From JBHIBC01 sp046758905 (GTDB lineage Bacteria; Acidobacteriota; Polarisedimenticolia; Gp22-AA2), in contig JBHIBC010000007.1 in the NCBI GenBank assembly GCA_046758905.1, positions 6,323 through 70,322 of the forward strand: a stretch of 64,000 nucleotides of DNA, given 5' to 3'. The notes below the pieces were generated by a model that had not been told where the DNA came from, searched no databases, and saw nothing but the letters and a program-made list of their open reading frames with translations. Both the position numbers and the translations under genes were made by a program. Below are positions 8,939-17,122 of the stretch, in pieces (within the stretch, counting starts at the first letter, position 1; every line of letters begins with the position of its first letter).

Positions 8939-10834
8939 TCAGTCTCGGCCCGGCCGGGACTTGTTCCTGCGTGCTAAGGGGCCGAACCGCCGGGCCCAGT
9001 CCTCCTTCATCTCCTGGCGGCCGCGGGCGATCGCCAGCGCATGGGCGGGAACATCCTTGGTGATGGTCGACCCCGCGGCGACGAAGGCGCCGCGCCGCAG
9101 GCGCACCGGGGCGACCAGCTGGGTATCGCTGCCGATGAAGACCTCGTCCTCGATCACGGTGCGGTGCTTGGACACGCCGTCGTAGTTGCAGGTGATCGTC
9201 CCGGCGCCGATGTTCGCGTCCCGACCGACCTCGACGTCCCCGAGGTAGGCGAGGTGGTTCGCCTTGCTGCCGCGACCGATCCGCGCCTTCTTGGTCTCGA
9301 CGAAGTTGCCGATGCGCGCCGACTCCTCCAGCAGGGTCTCGGGCCGCATGTGAGCGAACGGGCCGACCCGGCAGGACCTGCCGATCTGCGCCTCCGTAAT
9401 GACCGAATAGGGAAGGATGACCGTCCCATCTCCCACCGACGATCCCGCGATCCGGCAGCCGGTCCCGATGAGCACGCCCTCGCCGATGCCGGTCCGGCCT
9501 AGGAGCAGGACGCCGGGCTCGATGACGGTGTCGCGGCCGACGCGCACGTCCGCGTCGACATACGTGGTCTCCGGGTCGAGCAGCGTCACCCCGGACGCCA
9601 TCAGCGACTCGGCCTTGCGCCGGTACAGGGCCCGCGATGCGGTCGCGAGCTCCCGCCGGTCGTTGACGCCGAGCACCTCGGTCGGCTCGCAATGCCGGTA
9701 CGCCGCGACCTTGCGCCCCTCGCGCCTCAGGATCTCCACCAGGTCGGTGAGGTAGATCTCCCGCTGGGCGTTGTCGCGCGTGGCGCGCCGGAGCGGTCGG
9801 AACAGGTGCTGGGCGTCGATGCAGTAGATGCCGCAGTTGATCTCCTGCGTGGCCCGCTCCTCGAGGGTGGCGTCGGGCTCCTCGACGATGCGCGAGAGGT
9901 CGCCGGCGTAGTTCCGGAGCACCCGGCCGTATCCGGTCGGGTCGTCGACGACGGTCGTCAGCAGGCTCATCGGGGCGCCCGAGTCCCGGTGGAACTCGAG
10001 GAAGGCCTTCAGGGTCTCCGGGCGCAGGGCCGGAAGGTCGCCGTTCAGGATCAGCACGTGACCCTGGTGGCCGTGGAGCTGCCGCTCGGCGGCGAGCACG
10101 GCATGGCCCGTGCCGTGCTGGTCCTTCTGGAACGCGAAGGCGATCGACTTGTCGTCCTCGCCCACCGCGCGCCGCACCTCGTCGGCCTGGTTGCCGATGA
10201 CGACGACCGTGCGCGCAGCCCCCGCCGTCCTGGAGGTCTCAACCACGTGCCGCACCATCGGCCGGCCGGCGATGATGTGCAGCAACTTGGAGGTGCGGGA
10301 CCGCATCCGCTTGCCTAGGCCCGCCGCCAGGATCACCGTGCAGACCTCCCGGGTCCTGGCGGGGGCGGCGACCCGCCTTCCGGCCTCGTTCGCCGTCGGC
10401 GGGATCGGCGCGACGGGCCGGAGGGGATAGGGGGTCGGGGGGGATCCGGGGGCCGTCGGCCTGGTGCCCATCCGGAGAGGGCCGTTGCCCGGGCCTCCGG
10501 CGGCGGCTCCCGGCCCGGGCCCCGGCCGCGGGTCGGGCGGCCTGCGGGAGTTCGCGCGCCCCTGATAGGTCCGGAAGATGGGCCTGAGCGGAGGCGGTGC
10601 CGGATTCGGGCGCCCGGCCGCCCCGAGCGGCAGGCGGGCGGTCCGTCTCGCGGCGGCCCGGCGTCCGGCGGCTGGCGCCCGCTTCGCTGACGCTCTCCGG
10701 CGGGCGCGCGGGACCGGCCTCCTCGGCCGGGCCCGGGCCGGGCGGCGACGACGCCTCGGCTTCCCGCCCGTCGGGCGGCGGGACCTCCTCCGGGCGCCCT
10801 TCCCGGCCACTGTGCGGCGTCGTCTCGCGCTCAC
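8939..10834 (-). CDS. glmU: bifunctional GlmU with long basic N-terminal extension
   Basis: GlmU acetylates glucosamine-1-phosphate and couples it to UTP, giving UDP-GlcNAc. The uridyltransferase motif VILAAGLGKRMRS starts only at residue ~167 of 631. The C-terminal left-handed beta-helix has hexapeptide repeats and the acetyltransferase active-site stretch NFVETKKARIGRGSKANHL. The core after residue 160 has normal GlmU length (~465). The first ~120 residues are Arg/Ala/Pro-rich, histone-H1-like. The long form starts with GTG at 10834 behind a good GGGGGAG ribosome site. A shorter form could start at ATG 10471, which has no visible ribosome site. The core call is secure; whether the extension is translated is uncertain. 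Confidence 0.9.
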   Translation of the reverse strand: MSARRRRTVAGKGARRRSRRPTGGKPRRRRRPARARPRRPVPRARRRASAKRAPAAGRRAAARRTARLPLGAAGRPNPAPPPLRPIFRTYQGRANSRRPPDPRPGPGPGAAAGGPGNGPLRMGTRPTAPGSPPTPYPLRPVAPIPPTANEAGRRVAAPARTREVCTVILAAGLGKRMRSRTSKLLHIIAGRPMVRHVVETSRTAGAARTVVVIGNQADEVRRAVGEDDKSIAFAFQKDQHGTGHAVLAAERQLHGHQGHVLILNGDLPALRPETLKAFLEFHRDSGAPMSLLTTVVDDPTGYGRVLRNYAGDLSRIVEEPDATLEERATQEINCGIYCIDAQHLFRPLRRATRDNAQREIYLTDLVEILRREGRKVAAYRHCEPTEVLGVNDRRELATASRALYRRKAESLMASGVTLLDPETTYVDADVRVGRDTVIEPGVLLLGRTGIGEGVLIGTGCRIAGSSVGDGTVILPYSVITEAQIGRSCRVGPFAHMRPETLLEESARIGNFVETKKARIGRGSKANHLAYLGDVEVGRDANIGAGTITCNYDGVSKHRTVIEDEVFIGSDTQLVAPVRLRRGAFVAAGSTITKDVPAHALAIARGRQEMKEDWARRFGPLARRNKSRPGRD

Positions 10835-10856
10835 GGCGATCGCTCCCCCGGCGGGG

Positions 10857-11411
10857 CTAGACCTCCTCGGGGTAGATCAGGTCCTGAAAAGCCTCGTCAT
10901 CCCGCAGCGGCTCGAAGTCGGGGTCGTTTCGCGCGTAGATCCGGTTGATGGGATTGAGCTCCACCGCCTCGTGGAGGTGCTTGAGGGCCTCTTGACGCTC
11001 CCCTTTGAGCGCCAGCGTGGAGGCCATGACGTACAGGACCTTCTCGTCCCTTGGATTGCCCTGCAGGGCCTTGCCCAAAAAGCCCACCGCCCCGTCGTAG
11101 TCGGCCTCGTTGGCCCGCATCACCCCGTGGTAGAAGAGCTCGTGAGGCTTCCTGGGCTGCACCGCGTTCTTATCGAGCTGTCCCCGGCAAACGCGGATGT
11201 AGATGTTGGCCCGGTCGACGAGCTCCTTCTCGCGCGGGTGGGATCTGGCTATCCCCTGAAATCTCTCCAGCGCCTCCGAATAGTTCCGGCGATGCAGGAA
11301 GCCCAGAGCGCGCTCGAAGTCCTTGAGAGCCCTGTCCTCGATGTCCCAGGCGTTGCTGCTCTTCAGCGCGACCCCGCGCGTCTTACCCGATTTCCTGGCT
11401 GGCTTTTTCAT
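10857..11411 (-). CDS. TPR-repeat protein
   Basis: 184 residues, ATG at 11411 with GGAG five bases upstream. After a short Lys/Arg-rich head (MKKPARKSGKTRG), residues 25-165 hold three to four tetratricopeptide-type helix pairs. Examples are ALGFLHRRNYSEALERFQGIARSHP, ANEADYDGAVGFLGKALQGNP and LALKGERQEALKHLHEAVELNP. The C-terminus (NDPDFEPLRDDEAFQDLIYPEE) is the common cap of small bacterial TPR proteins. No signal peptide is visible, so a cytoplasmic scaffold role is inferred. It ends 22 bases before the glmU start on the same strand. Confidence 0.8.
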   Translation of the reverse strand: MKKPARKSGKTRGVALKSSNAWDIEDRALKDFERALGFLHRRNYSEALERFQGIARSHPREKELVDRANIYIRVCRGQLDKNAVQPRKPHELFYHGVMRANEADYDGAVGFLGKALQGNPRDEKVLYVMASTLALKGERQEALKHLHEAVELNPINRIYARNDPDFEPLRDDEAFQDLIYPEEV

Positions 11412-11452
11412 GGATCTCCGTTCGCTACCCGGCCGCGAAACTCCGGTGGGCG

Positions 11453-11472
11453 GCTGCGGACCCTTCCGCAGC
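11453..11472. other. 8-bp perfect stem-loop in the TPR/folK divergent region
   Basis: An 8-base inverted repeat (GCTGCGGA and TCCGCAGC) closes a four-base loop, about 40 bases upstream of the TPR gene start. No T-run follows on either strand, so it is not a terminator. It could be a leader hairpin or an operator. Confidence 0.4.
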
Positions 11473-11660
11473 GGTTCGGAAGAAGTTGAAACCTCCAGGG
11501 AGGATAATGACTTACGAGGAGAGGATGGTAGCAGATGGTATCTTAGGGTGTCAACGCGCGCGCCTGAAGGAGCCCGTCCGGGGCTCGGCCAGGCCGGACA
11601 GGCCTGGGGCGGCTCGGGATGCGGCCCCCCCGCCGCCGCGAGGGAGGGACGATCCCCACG

Positions 11661-11688
11661 CTGTCATGCCCAAGTCATTGAATATAAG
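11661..11688 (+). promoter_or_regulatory. candidate promoter of folK
   Basis: CTGTCA, a 16-base spacer and TATAAG lie in the AT-richer end of the divergent gap. Transcription would start near 11695, a dozen bases before the GTG used for folK. The -35 box is a 4/6 match. Confidence 0.35.
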
Positions 11689-11706
11689 AGACTTGTTTGC
11701 AGTCCC

Positions 11707-12222
11707 GTGAGCGAGCCCGAGATGGTGTTCATCGGCCTAGGCTCGAACCTCGGAGACCGGAGCGGCTCGCTGCGGGCCGCGATCGGGGCCCTGGAGGCGG
11801 TGGGGGTGCGCTCCCGCCTGAGGTCCTCCGTGTACCGAGCCGACCCGGTCGAGGTCTTGAACCAGGGGGAGTTCCTGAACCAGGTCATCGGCTGCGAGGC
11901 CGCGCGGCGCCCCGAGGACCTGCTGGAGATCTGCTCCTCGATCGAGCGCGCCATGGGGCGGGTTCGGAGGCGCAAGGGGGGTCCGAGGGTCATCGATCTC
12001 GACATCCTGCTGCAAGGCGACCTGGTGCGCAACGACGGCCAGCTCGTCCTGCCCCACCCAAGGATGCACCTCCGGAGGTTCGTCCTGCTGCCGCTTGCCG
12101 AGATCGCGCCGGGCGTCCGGCACCCGATCCTGAAGCGGTCCGTCCGGGAGCTGCTGGAGCGTTGCCCGGACCGGTCGCGCGTCGAGCGGATCGTTGCGCC
12201 GTTCGGCCGGGGGCGGCTATAA
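11707..12222 (+). CDS. folK: 2-amino-4-hydroxy-6-hydroxymethyldihydropteridine pyrophosphokinase
   Basis: 171 residues. FolK transfers pyrophosphate from ATP to the hydroxymethyl pterin in folate synthesis. Visible motifs are VFIGLGSNLGDR at the start, SSVYRADPVEVLNQGEFLNQV, and the catalytic stretch RVRRRKGGPRVIDLDILLQ, followed by LPHPRMHLRRFVLLPLAEIAP. The GTG at 11707 or the ATG at 11722 could be the start; both precede the first strand and neither has a strong ribosome site. The open frame continues upstream to 11323 but that part is antisense to the TPR gene. A promoter for the next gene sits inside the last codons. Confidence 0.93.
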   Translation: MSEPEMVFIGLGSNLGDRSGSLRAAIGALEAVGVRSRLRSSVYRADPVEVLNQGEFLNQVIGCEAARRPEDLLEICSSIERAMGRVRRRKGGPRVIDLDILLQGDLVRNDGQLVLPHPRMHLRRFVLLPLAEIAPGVRHPILKRSVRELLERCPDRSRVERIVAPFGRGRL

Positions 12223-12223
12223 T
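12194..12223 (+). promoter_or_regulatory. sigma-70 promoter of the deoxynucleoside kinase
   Basis: TTGCGC, an 18-base spacer and a perfect TATAAT overlap the 3' end of folK. The predicted start point near 12230 leaves a ~20-base leader with an AGAGGGGG ribosome site before the ATG at 12251. Confidence 0.55.
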
Positions 12224-12250
12224 GCGCGCCTTTCCGTCGGACAGAGGGGG

Positions 12251-12910
12251 ATGAATTTCAAGTTCGTCGCCGTCGAGGGCGCTATCGGCGTCGGCAAGAC
12301 GACGCTCGTCGATTTCCTCGCGGAGAGGCTGGACGCCCGCAAGGTGCTCGAGAACGTCGACAATCCCTTCCTGGAGGACTTCTATCAGGACCGTCCCGGG
12401 GCGGCCTTCCAGTGCCAGCTGTTCTTCCTGCTCAGCCGTTTCCGCAGGCAGCAGGAGATGGCCCAGGGCAATCTGTTCAGGCAGTGTCTGGTGTGCGACT
12501 ACATCTTCGCCAAGGACAAGATCTTCGCCTACCTGAACCTGAACGACTCCGAGCTCATGCTCTATGAGAAGCTGTACGGCCTGCTGGAGGAGCAGGTTCC
12601 GCACCCGGACCTGGTGATCTACCTGCAGGCGAGGGATGAGGTCCTGATGGAGAGGATCCGCCGCCGCCGGAGGGACTACGAGCGGGAGATCTCGGACGCC
12701 TATGTCCGCGAGCTGAACCGGGCCTATAATTACTTCTTCTTCCACTACAGCAGGACGCCGCTCCTGGTCATCGACACGTCGGACATCGATTTCGTGAAGA
12801 GCCGGGAGGACCTGGAGGAGGTGCTCCGCCAGATTCGGTCGATGCAGAGGGGCGTGCAGTACTACAACCCGCTCGGATCCTCGAAGGGACCGGGATGGGC
12901 GCGATCGTAG
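12251..12910 (+). CDS. deoxynucleoside kinase (dGK/dAK family)
   Basis: 219 residues, cytoplasmic nucleoside salvage kinase. The P-loop GAIGVGKTTLVDFLAERL is at residues 10-27. VLENVDNPFLEDFYQD and CQLFFLLSRFRRQQ are the substrate-pocket segments of the Lactobacillus/Bacillus dAK-dGK family. CDYIFAKDKIFAYLNL stands at the ERS/DRS position, and the Arg-rich LID RIRRRRRDYEREI follows. The ATG at 12251 is chosen because it follows AGAGGGGG. Upstream in-frame codons overlap the TATAAT box. Which deoxynucleoside is used is not readable. It sits between folK and panB, possibly co-transcribed with panB after an 80-base gap. Confidence 0.87.
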   Translation: MNFKFVAVEGAIGVGKTTLVDFLAERLDARKVLENVDNPFLEDFYQDRPGAAFQCQLFFLLSRFRRQQEMAQGNLFRQCLVCDYIFAKDKIFAYLNLNDSELMLYEKLYGLLEEQVPHPDLVIYLQARDEVLMERIRRRRRDYEREISDAYVRELNRAYNYFFFHYSRTPLLVIDTSDIDFVKSREDLEEVLRQIRSMQRGVQYYNPLGSSKGPGWARS

Positions 12911-12990
12911 CCGCGCGCCGCTGACCTGCCCGCAGACCCGTTCCCCCTACCGGGGCCGGACCGTCCCCCGGAGGGGAGAAGGAGGTTCCC

Positions 12991-13875
12991 ATGAGCCACA
13001 GCCCGAGCGTCCCGCCCGCCTCTCCCGCGCCCGACAGGCCCGTGACCGTGCCCGACCTTCGCGCCGCCAAGTCCGGCGGCCGCCGGATCGTCATGCTGAC
13101 CGCGTACGACCACCCCACGGCGCGGATCATAGACGCCGCCGGGGTCGATGTCCTGCTGGTCGGCGACAGCGTGGCGAACAACGTCCTCGGCTATCCGAGC
13201 ACCCTCCCCGTGACCATGGAGGAGATGCTGCACCATACGCGCGCCGTGGCCCGCGGCGCCCGGCGCGCCATGGTAGTGGCCGACATGCCCTACCTCTCCT
13301 ATCAGACCGGGCGCCGGGACGCGATCCGCAACGCCGGCCGCTTCCTCAAGGAAGCCGGGGCGGCGGGGGTCAAGATCGAGGGAGGCCGCAGGCGCGCCGG
13401 CCTGGTGCGCGCCCTGGTGGGGGCGGAGATCCCCGTCATGGGGCACATCGGCCTCACCCCCCAGTCGCTCCACCTGATGGGCGGCTACCGGGTCCAGGGG
13501 AAGAGAGCCGAGGAGGCTCGGAGTCTGGTGGAGGACGCCCGCGCGCTCGAGGCGGCCGGCGCCTTCCTTCTGGTGCTGGAGGGGATGCCGGAGCCGGTCG
13601 GCCGCGCCGTGACCGAGGCGGTCCGGATCCCCACGGTCGGCATCGGAGCCGGACGTTACTGCGACGGCCAGGTGCTGGTCCTGCACGACCTGATCGGCCT
13701 GAGCCCGGGACCTTCGCCCCGGTTCGCGCGCCGCTACTGCGACGTCGGCGGGTCGATCGACGACGCCGTGCGCCGCTTCGCCCGGGACGTCCGGCAGGGC
13801 GCGTTCCCCTCCGAGTCGGAGGTGTACAGCGCGCCGTCCCCGCCCGGGCCTCGGGCCGGCCGGCCCGGTGGGTGA
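12991..13875 (+). CDS. panB: 3-methyl-2-oxobutanoate hydroxymethyltransferase
   Basis: 294 residues. PanB adds a hydroxymethyl group from methylene-THF to ketoisovalerate, the first step of pantothenate synthesis. Motifs are MLTAYDHPTARIIDAAGVDVLLVGDS with the Mg-binding Asp, TLPVTMEEMLHHTRAVARG, KIEGG, MGHIGLTPQSLHLMGGYRVQG and the catalytic-region LVLEGMPE. A strong AAGGAGG precedes the ATG. Residues ~275-294 are a Pro/Gly-rich tail. The stop overlaps the panC start by eight bases, so the two are translationally coupled. The need for a folate cofactor fits the nearby folK and folD. Confidence 0.97.
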   Translation: MSHSPSVPPASPAPDRPVTVPDLRAAKSGGRRIVMLTAYDHPTARIIDAAGVDVLLVGDSVANNVLGYPSTLPVTMEEMLHHTRAVARGARRAMVVADMPYLSYQTGRRDAIRNAGRFLKEAGAAGVKIEGGRRRAGLVRALVGAEIPVMGHIGLTPQSLHLMGGYRVQGKRAEEARSLVEDARALEAAGAFLLVLEGMPEPVGRAVTEAVRIPTVGIGAGRYCDGQVLVLHDLIGLSPGPSPRFARRYCDVGGSIDDAVRRFARDVRQGAFPSESEVYSAPSPPGPRAGRPGG

Positions 13876-14728
13876 GCCGCAAGTGGAGATCGTCCGGACC
13901 CCGGCGCGGATGCGGGAGCGCTCCCGCGGCGCGCGCGCGGAGGGAAGACGGATCGCCCTGGTGCCCACCATGGGCGCCCTGCACGACGGACACCTGTCCC
14001 TGGTGGCCCGCGCCCGCCGTGAGTGCGACCTCGTCGTCCTGAGCATCTACGTCAATCCCCTGCAGTTCGCCCCGTCGGAAGACTTCGACGCCTACCCGCG
14101 CGACCCGGCGCGCGACGCGGGGCTCGCCCGGGACGCGGGGGTCGGCATCGTGTTCGCGCCGGAGGAGGGCACGATCCACCTCCCGGATCACCGCACCTGG
14201 GTCGAGGTCGCGGGGATGCAGGACGCGCTGTGCGGGCGGGCCCGCCCGGGCCACTTCCGGGCGGTCACCACGGTCGTCGCCAAGCTCCTGGCGATCGTCC
14301 GGCCGCACGCCGCGTACTTCGGCGAGAAGGACGCGCAGCAGCTGCGGATCATCCGACGCATGGCGCGCGACCTGCACGAGGAGGCGGCCATCGTCGCGTG
14401 CCCGACCGTGCGCGCCCCGGACGGGCTGGCGCTGTCGTCGCGCAACGCCTACCTGAGCCCGGAGGAGAGGCGCGCCGCCCCGGTGGTCTACCGCGCCCTG
14501 TGCGCGGCCGCCGACAGGGCCCGCGCGGGCGAGACCGACGCGCGTCGCGTGGAGCGGATCGCGCGGGAGATGATCGAGGCCGAGCCGCTCGCGCGGCTGG
14601 AGTACGTCGAGGCGGTGGACGACGCCACGCTCGAGCCGGTGCGCGATCTGAGGGGGCGGACGCTGCTGGCCGCGGCCGCGCGGTTCGGCCGCGCCCGGCT
14701 CATCGATAACGTGGTCCTCGGGGCCTGA
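13868..14728 (+). CDS. panC: pantoate--beta-alanine ligase
   Basis: 286 residues, GTG start inside the end of panB. PanC joins pantoate and beta-alanine through a pantoyl-adenylate. The adenylating motif PTMGALHDGHLSLVARAR is at ~30-47. Further motifs are SIYVNPLQFAPSEDFDAYPR, CGRARPGHFRAVTTVVAKL, YFGEKDAQQLRIIRRM (KD-Q-Q loop) and LSSRNAYLSPEERRAA carrying the Ser-Ser-Arg-Asn signature. It converges with coaE, whose product also acts in CoA synthesis; only nine bases separate the two stops. Confidence 0.97.
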   Translation: MGEPQVEIVRTPARMRERSRGARAEGRRIALVPTMGALHDGHLSLVARARRECDLVVLSIYVNPLQFAPSEDFDAYPRDPARDAGLARDAGVGIVFAPEEGTIHLPDHRTWVEVAGMQDALCGRARPGHFRAVTTVVAKLLAIVRPHAAYFGEKDAQQLRIIRRMARDLHEEAAIVACPTVRAPDGLALSSRNAYLSPEERRAAPVVYRALCAAADRARAGETDARRVERIAREMIEAEPLARLEYVEAVDDATLEPVRDLRGRTLLAAAARFGRARLIDNVVLGA

Positions 14729-14737
14729 GACGCGGCC

Positions 14738-15427
14738 TCACGGGGCGACCGCCAGCGCCTGCAGGTCGAGCTGGAGGTGTCGGAAGACCTCGCGGGAGCG
14801 CGTCTCCGTGCGCGCGAAGCCGGCGGTCGTGTCGATCGCGTAGTGCGCGACGCGCAGCTTCTCCCCGGTGGGCATCTGGGCCGCCACCCGGGCCCTGGCC
14901 TCGTCCGGGGCCAGATCGTCCCGGGCCACGATCCGCTCGAGCTGCGCGTCGGGCGCACAGTGCACCACCACCACGCGGTGGTAGTCGCGGTAGGCGCCGG
15001 TCTCGATCAGCAGAGCCGCGTTGGTGACGGCGATCCGGCCCTGGCCGATCGAGGTGAGGGTGGTCACCAGCCGCGCTTCCTCCTCGCGGATCCGCGGGTG
15101 GAGGATCGACTCGAGGAGGGCCCGCTTCACGGGCTCCCCGAACACGATCTGCCCCAGTCGGCGCCGGTCGATCGACCCGTCCCGTCGCAGGATCCCGGGG
15201 CCGAACTCCCGCACCACGCGCTCGTACGCGGGCGCGCCTTTCTCGATCAGGCGGTGGGCGATCTCGTCGGCGTCCAGGACGGTGGCGCCGAGGCTCTGGA
15301 AGATGCGCGCCACGCTCGACTTCCCGGTGGCGATCCCGCCCGTGAGGCCGACCCTGAGGACGAAAGGCCGGAACGGCGCCGCGGATCCGTGTCGGTGGGC
15401 GGCGCGGTCGCGGCCCCCACCGATCAT
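14738..15427 (-). CDS. coaE: dephospho-CoA kinase
   Basis: 229 residues. CoaE phosphorylates dephospho-CoA, the last step of CoA synthesis. The P-loop GLTGGIATGKSSVARIF follows a ~25-residue N-terminal extension. LDADEIAHRLIEKG carries the Asp of the CoA-binding region. LHPRIREEEARL, then VTNAALLIETG and VVVVHCAPDAQLERIVARD form the rest of the kinase fold. The C-terminal ~25 residues are an extra helix. The ATG overlaps the folD stop by four bases, so translation is coupled. Confidence 0.95.
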   Translation of the reverse strand: MIGGGRDRAAHRHGSAAPFRPFVLRVGLTGGIATGKSSVARIFQSLGATVLDADEIAHRLIEKGAPAYERVVREFGPGILRRDGSIDRRRLGQIVFGEPVKRALLESILHPRIREEEARLVTTLTSIGQGRIAVTNAALLIETGAYRDYHRVVVVHCAPDAQLERIVARDDLAPDEARARVAAQMPTGEKLRVAHYAIDTTAGFARTETRSREVFRHLQLDLQALAVAP

Positions 15428-16371
15428 GCTCGGCGGACCCCGCCGGCGACCCCCTCTCGGCGGATCCGGGCGGCGCGCAGGGTGTTGCGCAGCAGGCAGG
15501 CGATCGTGAGGGGGCCGATCCCTCCGGGGACCGGCGTGAGGTGTCCGGCCAGCCGCTCGGCTTCCAGAGGGTGGACGTCACCCACCAAGGCGTAGCCCCG
15601 CGCGCGCGCGCGCGCCGCGCGGGCGGAGTCGGGCCCGAAGATCTCCGCCACCCGCCGGTGATCGACCACCCGGTTGATCCCCACGTCGATCACGGTTGCG
15701 CCCGGACGGATGTGTCCGGCCCGGACGAACGCCGGCCTCCCGACGGCTGCGATCAGCAGGTCCGCCTGGCGGGTGATGGCGGGGAGGTCCCTCGTCTTCG
15801 AATGACAGAGCGTGACGGTGGCGTCCCGATGGGTCAGCATCTGGGCCAGGGGCCGGCCGACGATGTCGCTGCGGCCGATGATGACCGCGCGCTGTCCCGC
15901 GATCGGCAGGCCCGACCGATCCAAAAGATCGATGATCCCGGTTGGAGTGCAGGGAGCCGGCGCGTCAAGCCGCATCATCAACCGCCCGGCGTTCAGCGGG
16001 TGGAGTCCGTCGACGTCCTTGGCCGGGTCGATCTCGAGGATGACGGGGACCCGATCATCCGGCCGGGGCAGGGGCAGCTGCACGAGGATGGCGTCGAGAT
16101 CGTCGTCGGCGTTGCACCTGCGGACCGCCTCCAGGATCTCGTCGCGGCCGGCGTCCGCCGGCAGGCGGATCGCCTCCGAGCGGATCCCCACCGCCGAGCA
16201 GGATGCGATCTTGTTCCTCACGTAGACCCTCGAGGCGGGGTCGTCCCCGACGAGGATCGCCGCCAGGCGCGGCGCGGCGCCCGCCCGGTCCCTGAGCGCC
16301 GCCACCTCGCCCGCCACCTCCGCACGGATGGCGCCGGCCACCGCCTCGCCGTCGAGCCGTCTCGCCGTCAA
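15424..16371 (-). CDS. folD: bifunctional methylene-THF dehydrogenase / methenyl-THF cyclohydrolase
   Basis: 315 residues, slightly longer than most FolD. The enzyme interconverts methylene-, methenyl- and formyl-THF. Motifs are LAAILVGDDPASRVYVRNKIASC with the catalytic Lys, ILVQLPLP, PAKDVDGLHPLNAGRL, CTPTGIIDLLD and the NADP-binding VIIGRSDIVGRPLAQML. TPVPGGIGPLTIACLLRNTL is near the C-terminus. The start is TTG at 16371, behind TGAGG overlapping the region just after the upstream gene. The preceding exported-protein gene ends seven bases before it, so the three minus-strand genes 16378-17022, folD and coaE look like one operon. Confidence 0.96.
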   Translation of the reverse strand: MTARRLDGEAVAGAIRAEVAGEVAALRDRAGAAPRLAAILVGDDPASRVYVRNKIASCSAVGIRSEAIRLPADAGRDEILEAVRRCNADDDLDAILVQLPLPRPDDRVPVILEIDPAKDVDGLHPLNAGRLMMRLDAPAPCTPTGIIDLLDRSGLPIAGQRAVIIGRSDIVGRPLAQMLTHRDATVTLCHSKTRDLPAITRQADLLIAAVGRPAFVRAGHIRPGATVIDVGINRVVDHRRVAEIFGPDSARAARARARGYALVGDVHPLEAERLAGHLTPVPGGIGPLTIACLLRNTLRAARIRREGVAGGVRRA

Positions 16372-16377
16372 CGGGCC

Positions 16378-17022
16378 TCACCCTTTCTTCGCGTGTCTGT
16401 GGAACGGGAACGACAGGGAGTGGGGCTCCGATCCGATCTCCACGAATCCCAGCGTGAGCCGGAACTCCCGCCACTTGTCCGGGAAGGCCCCGAAGACGAG
16501 CATCCGCGACTCCCCGGCGCCGGCCGGGATCTCGACGCTGGAGTCGTAGATCACCGGGGCGATGCGATTCATCGCGGCCTCGGGGTCGGGCAGGCCGCCC
16601 CGCGAGGCCACCAGGTAGAGGTCGGTCAGGTCGATCGGGAAGGCCCGCTCGCCGCGGTCGGTCACCACGAACGCGTGACCGGGCTGGAAGACGAGGTCCG
16701 CGGACGAGCGATTCTCGAAGGTGATGCGGAAGGCGTGGTAGCGCTCGGGCCGGCCCGGGGCCACCGCGAACGGGTCGCGAAGCCCCGCGGAGATGCTGGC
16801 GACAAACGCGGCCCTGTCCGCCGGCTCGAGATACTGGACCGCGACCACCACTTCGTTCAGGACGTAGCGGACCGGCCCGGGGCGAGGGGGGTGCTCGGCC
16901 TTCTTCGTGTCGAAGCGGCCGGGGTGGATGCGGTACGGGTCCGCCGGCCCGGCCGCGAGGAGCGTGGCGGCGGCGAACAGGAGGAGCGACGAGACCTGGA
17001 GGGAGCGGTCCGGGGGACGCAT
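16378..17022 (-). CDS. exported protein of unknown function
   Basis: 214 residues from the ATG at 17022, which puts a hydrophobic signal segment (LQVSSLLLFAAATLLAAGP) at the N-terminus. The mature part is a single globular domain of alternating strands: VRYVLNEVVVAVQYLEPADRAAFVA, AFRITFENRSSADLVFQPGHAFVVTDRGERAFPIDLTDLYL, and a C-terminal LVFGAFPDKWREFRLTLGFVEIGSE. This looks like a beta-sandwich with a TRF2/DUF4352-like rhythm, but I do not recognise a named family. No catalytic motif is apparent. Its stop lies seven bases before folD. A second in-frame Met at 17040 would put six residues before the signal. Confidence 0.7.
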   Translation of the reverse strand: MRPPDRSLQVSSLLLFAAATLLAAGPADPYRIHPGRFDTKKAEHPPRPGPVRYVLNEVVVAVQYLEPADRAAFVASISAGLRDPFAVAPGRPERYHAFRITFENRSSADLVFQPGHAFVVTDRGERAFPIDLTDLYLVASRGGLPDPEAAMNRIAPVIYDSSVEIPAGAGESRMLVFGAFPDKWREFRLTLGFVEIGSEPHSLSFPFHRHAKKG

Positions 17023-17054
17023 CGGCCGGTAAATTACCACACCGCGAGGACACG

Positions 17055-17077
17055 AAAAAGGCGGCGCTCGGGCCGCC
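17055..17077 (-). terminator. rho-independent terminator of the 72-residue gene
   Basis: On the minus strand a perfect 6-bp GGCGGC/GCCGCC stem with a six-base loop is followed by TTTTT. It lies 46 bases after the stop at 17123 and just before the gene at 17022, so it separates the two transcripts. Confidence 0.75.
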
Positions 17078-17122
17078 TGCTCGGTCGGGAGTCCGCTCGG
17101 CGGTCGCGCCCGCCGATGCGAC

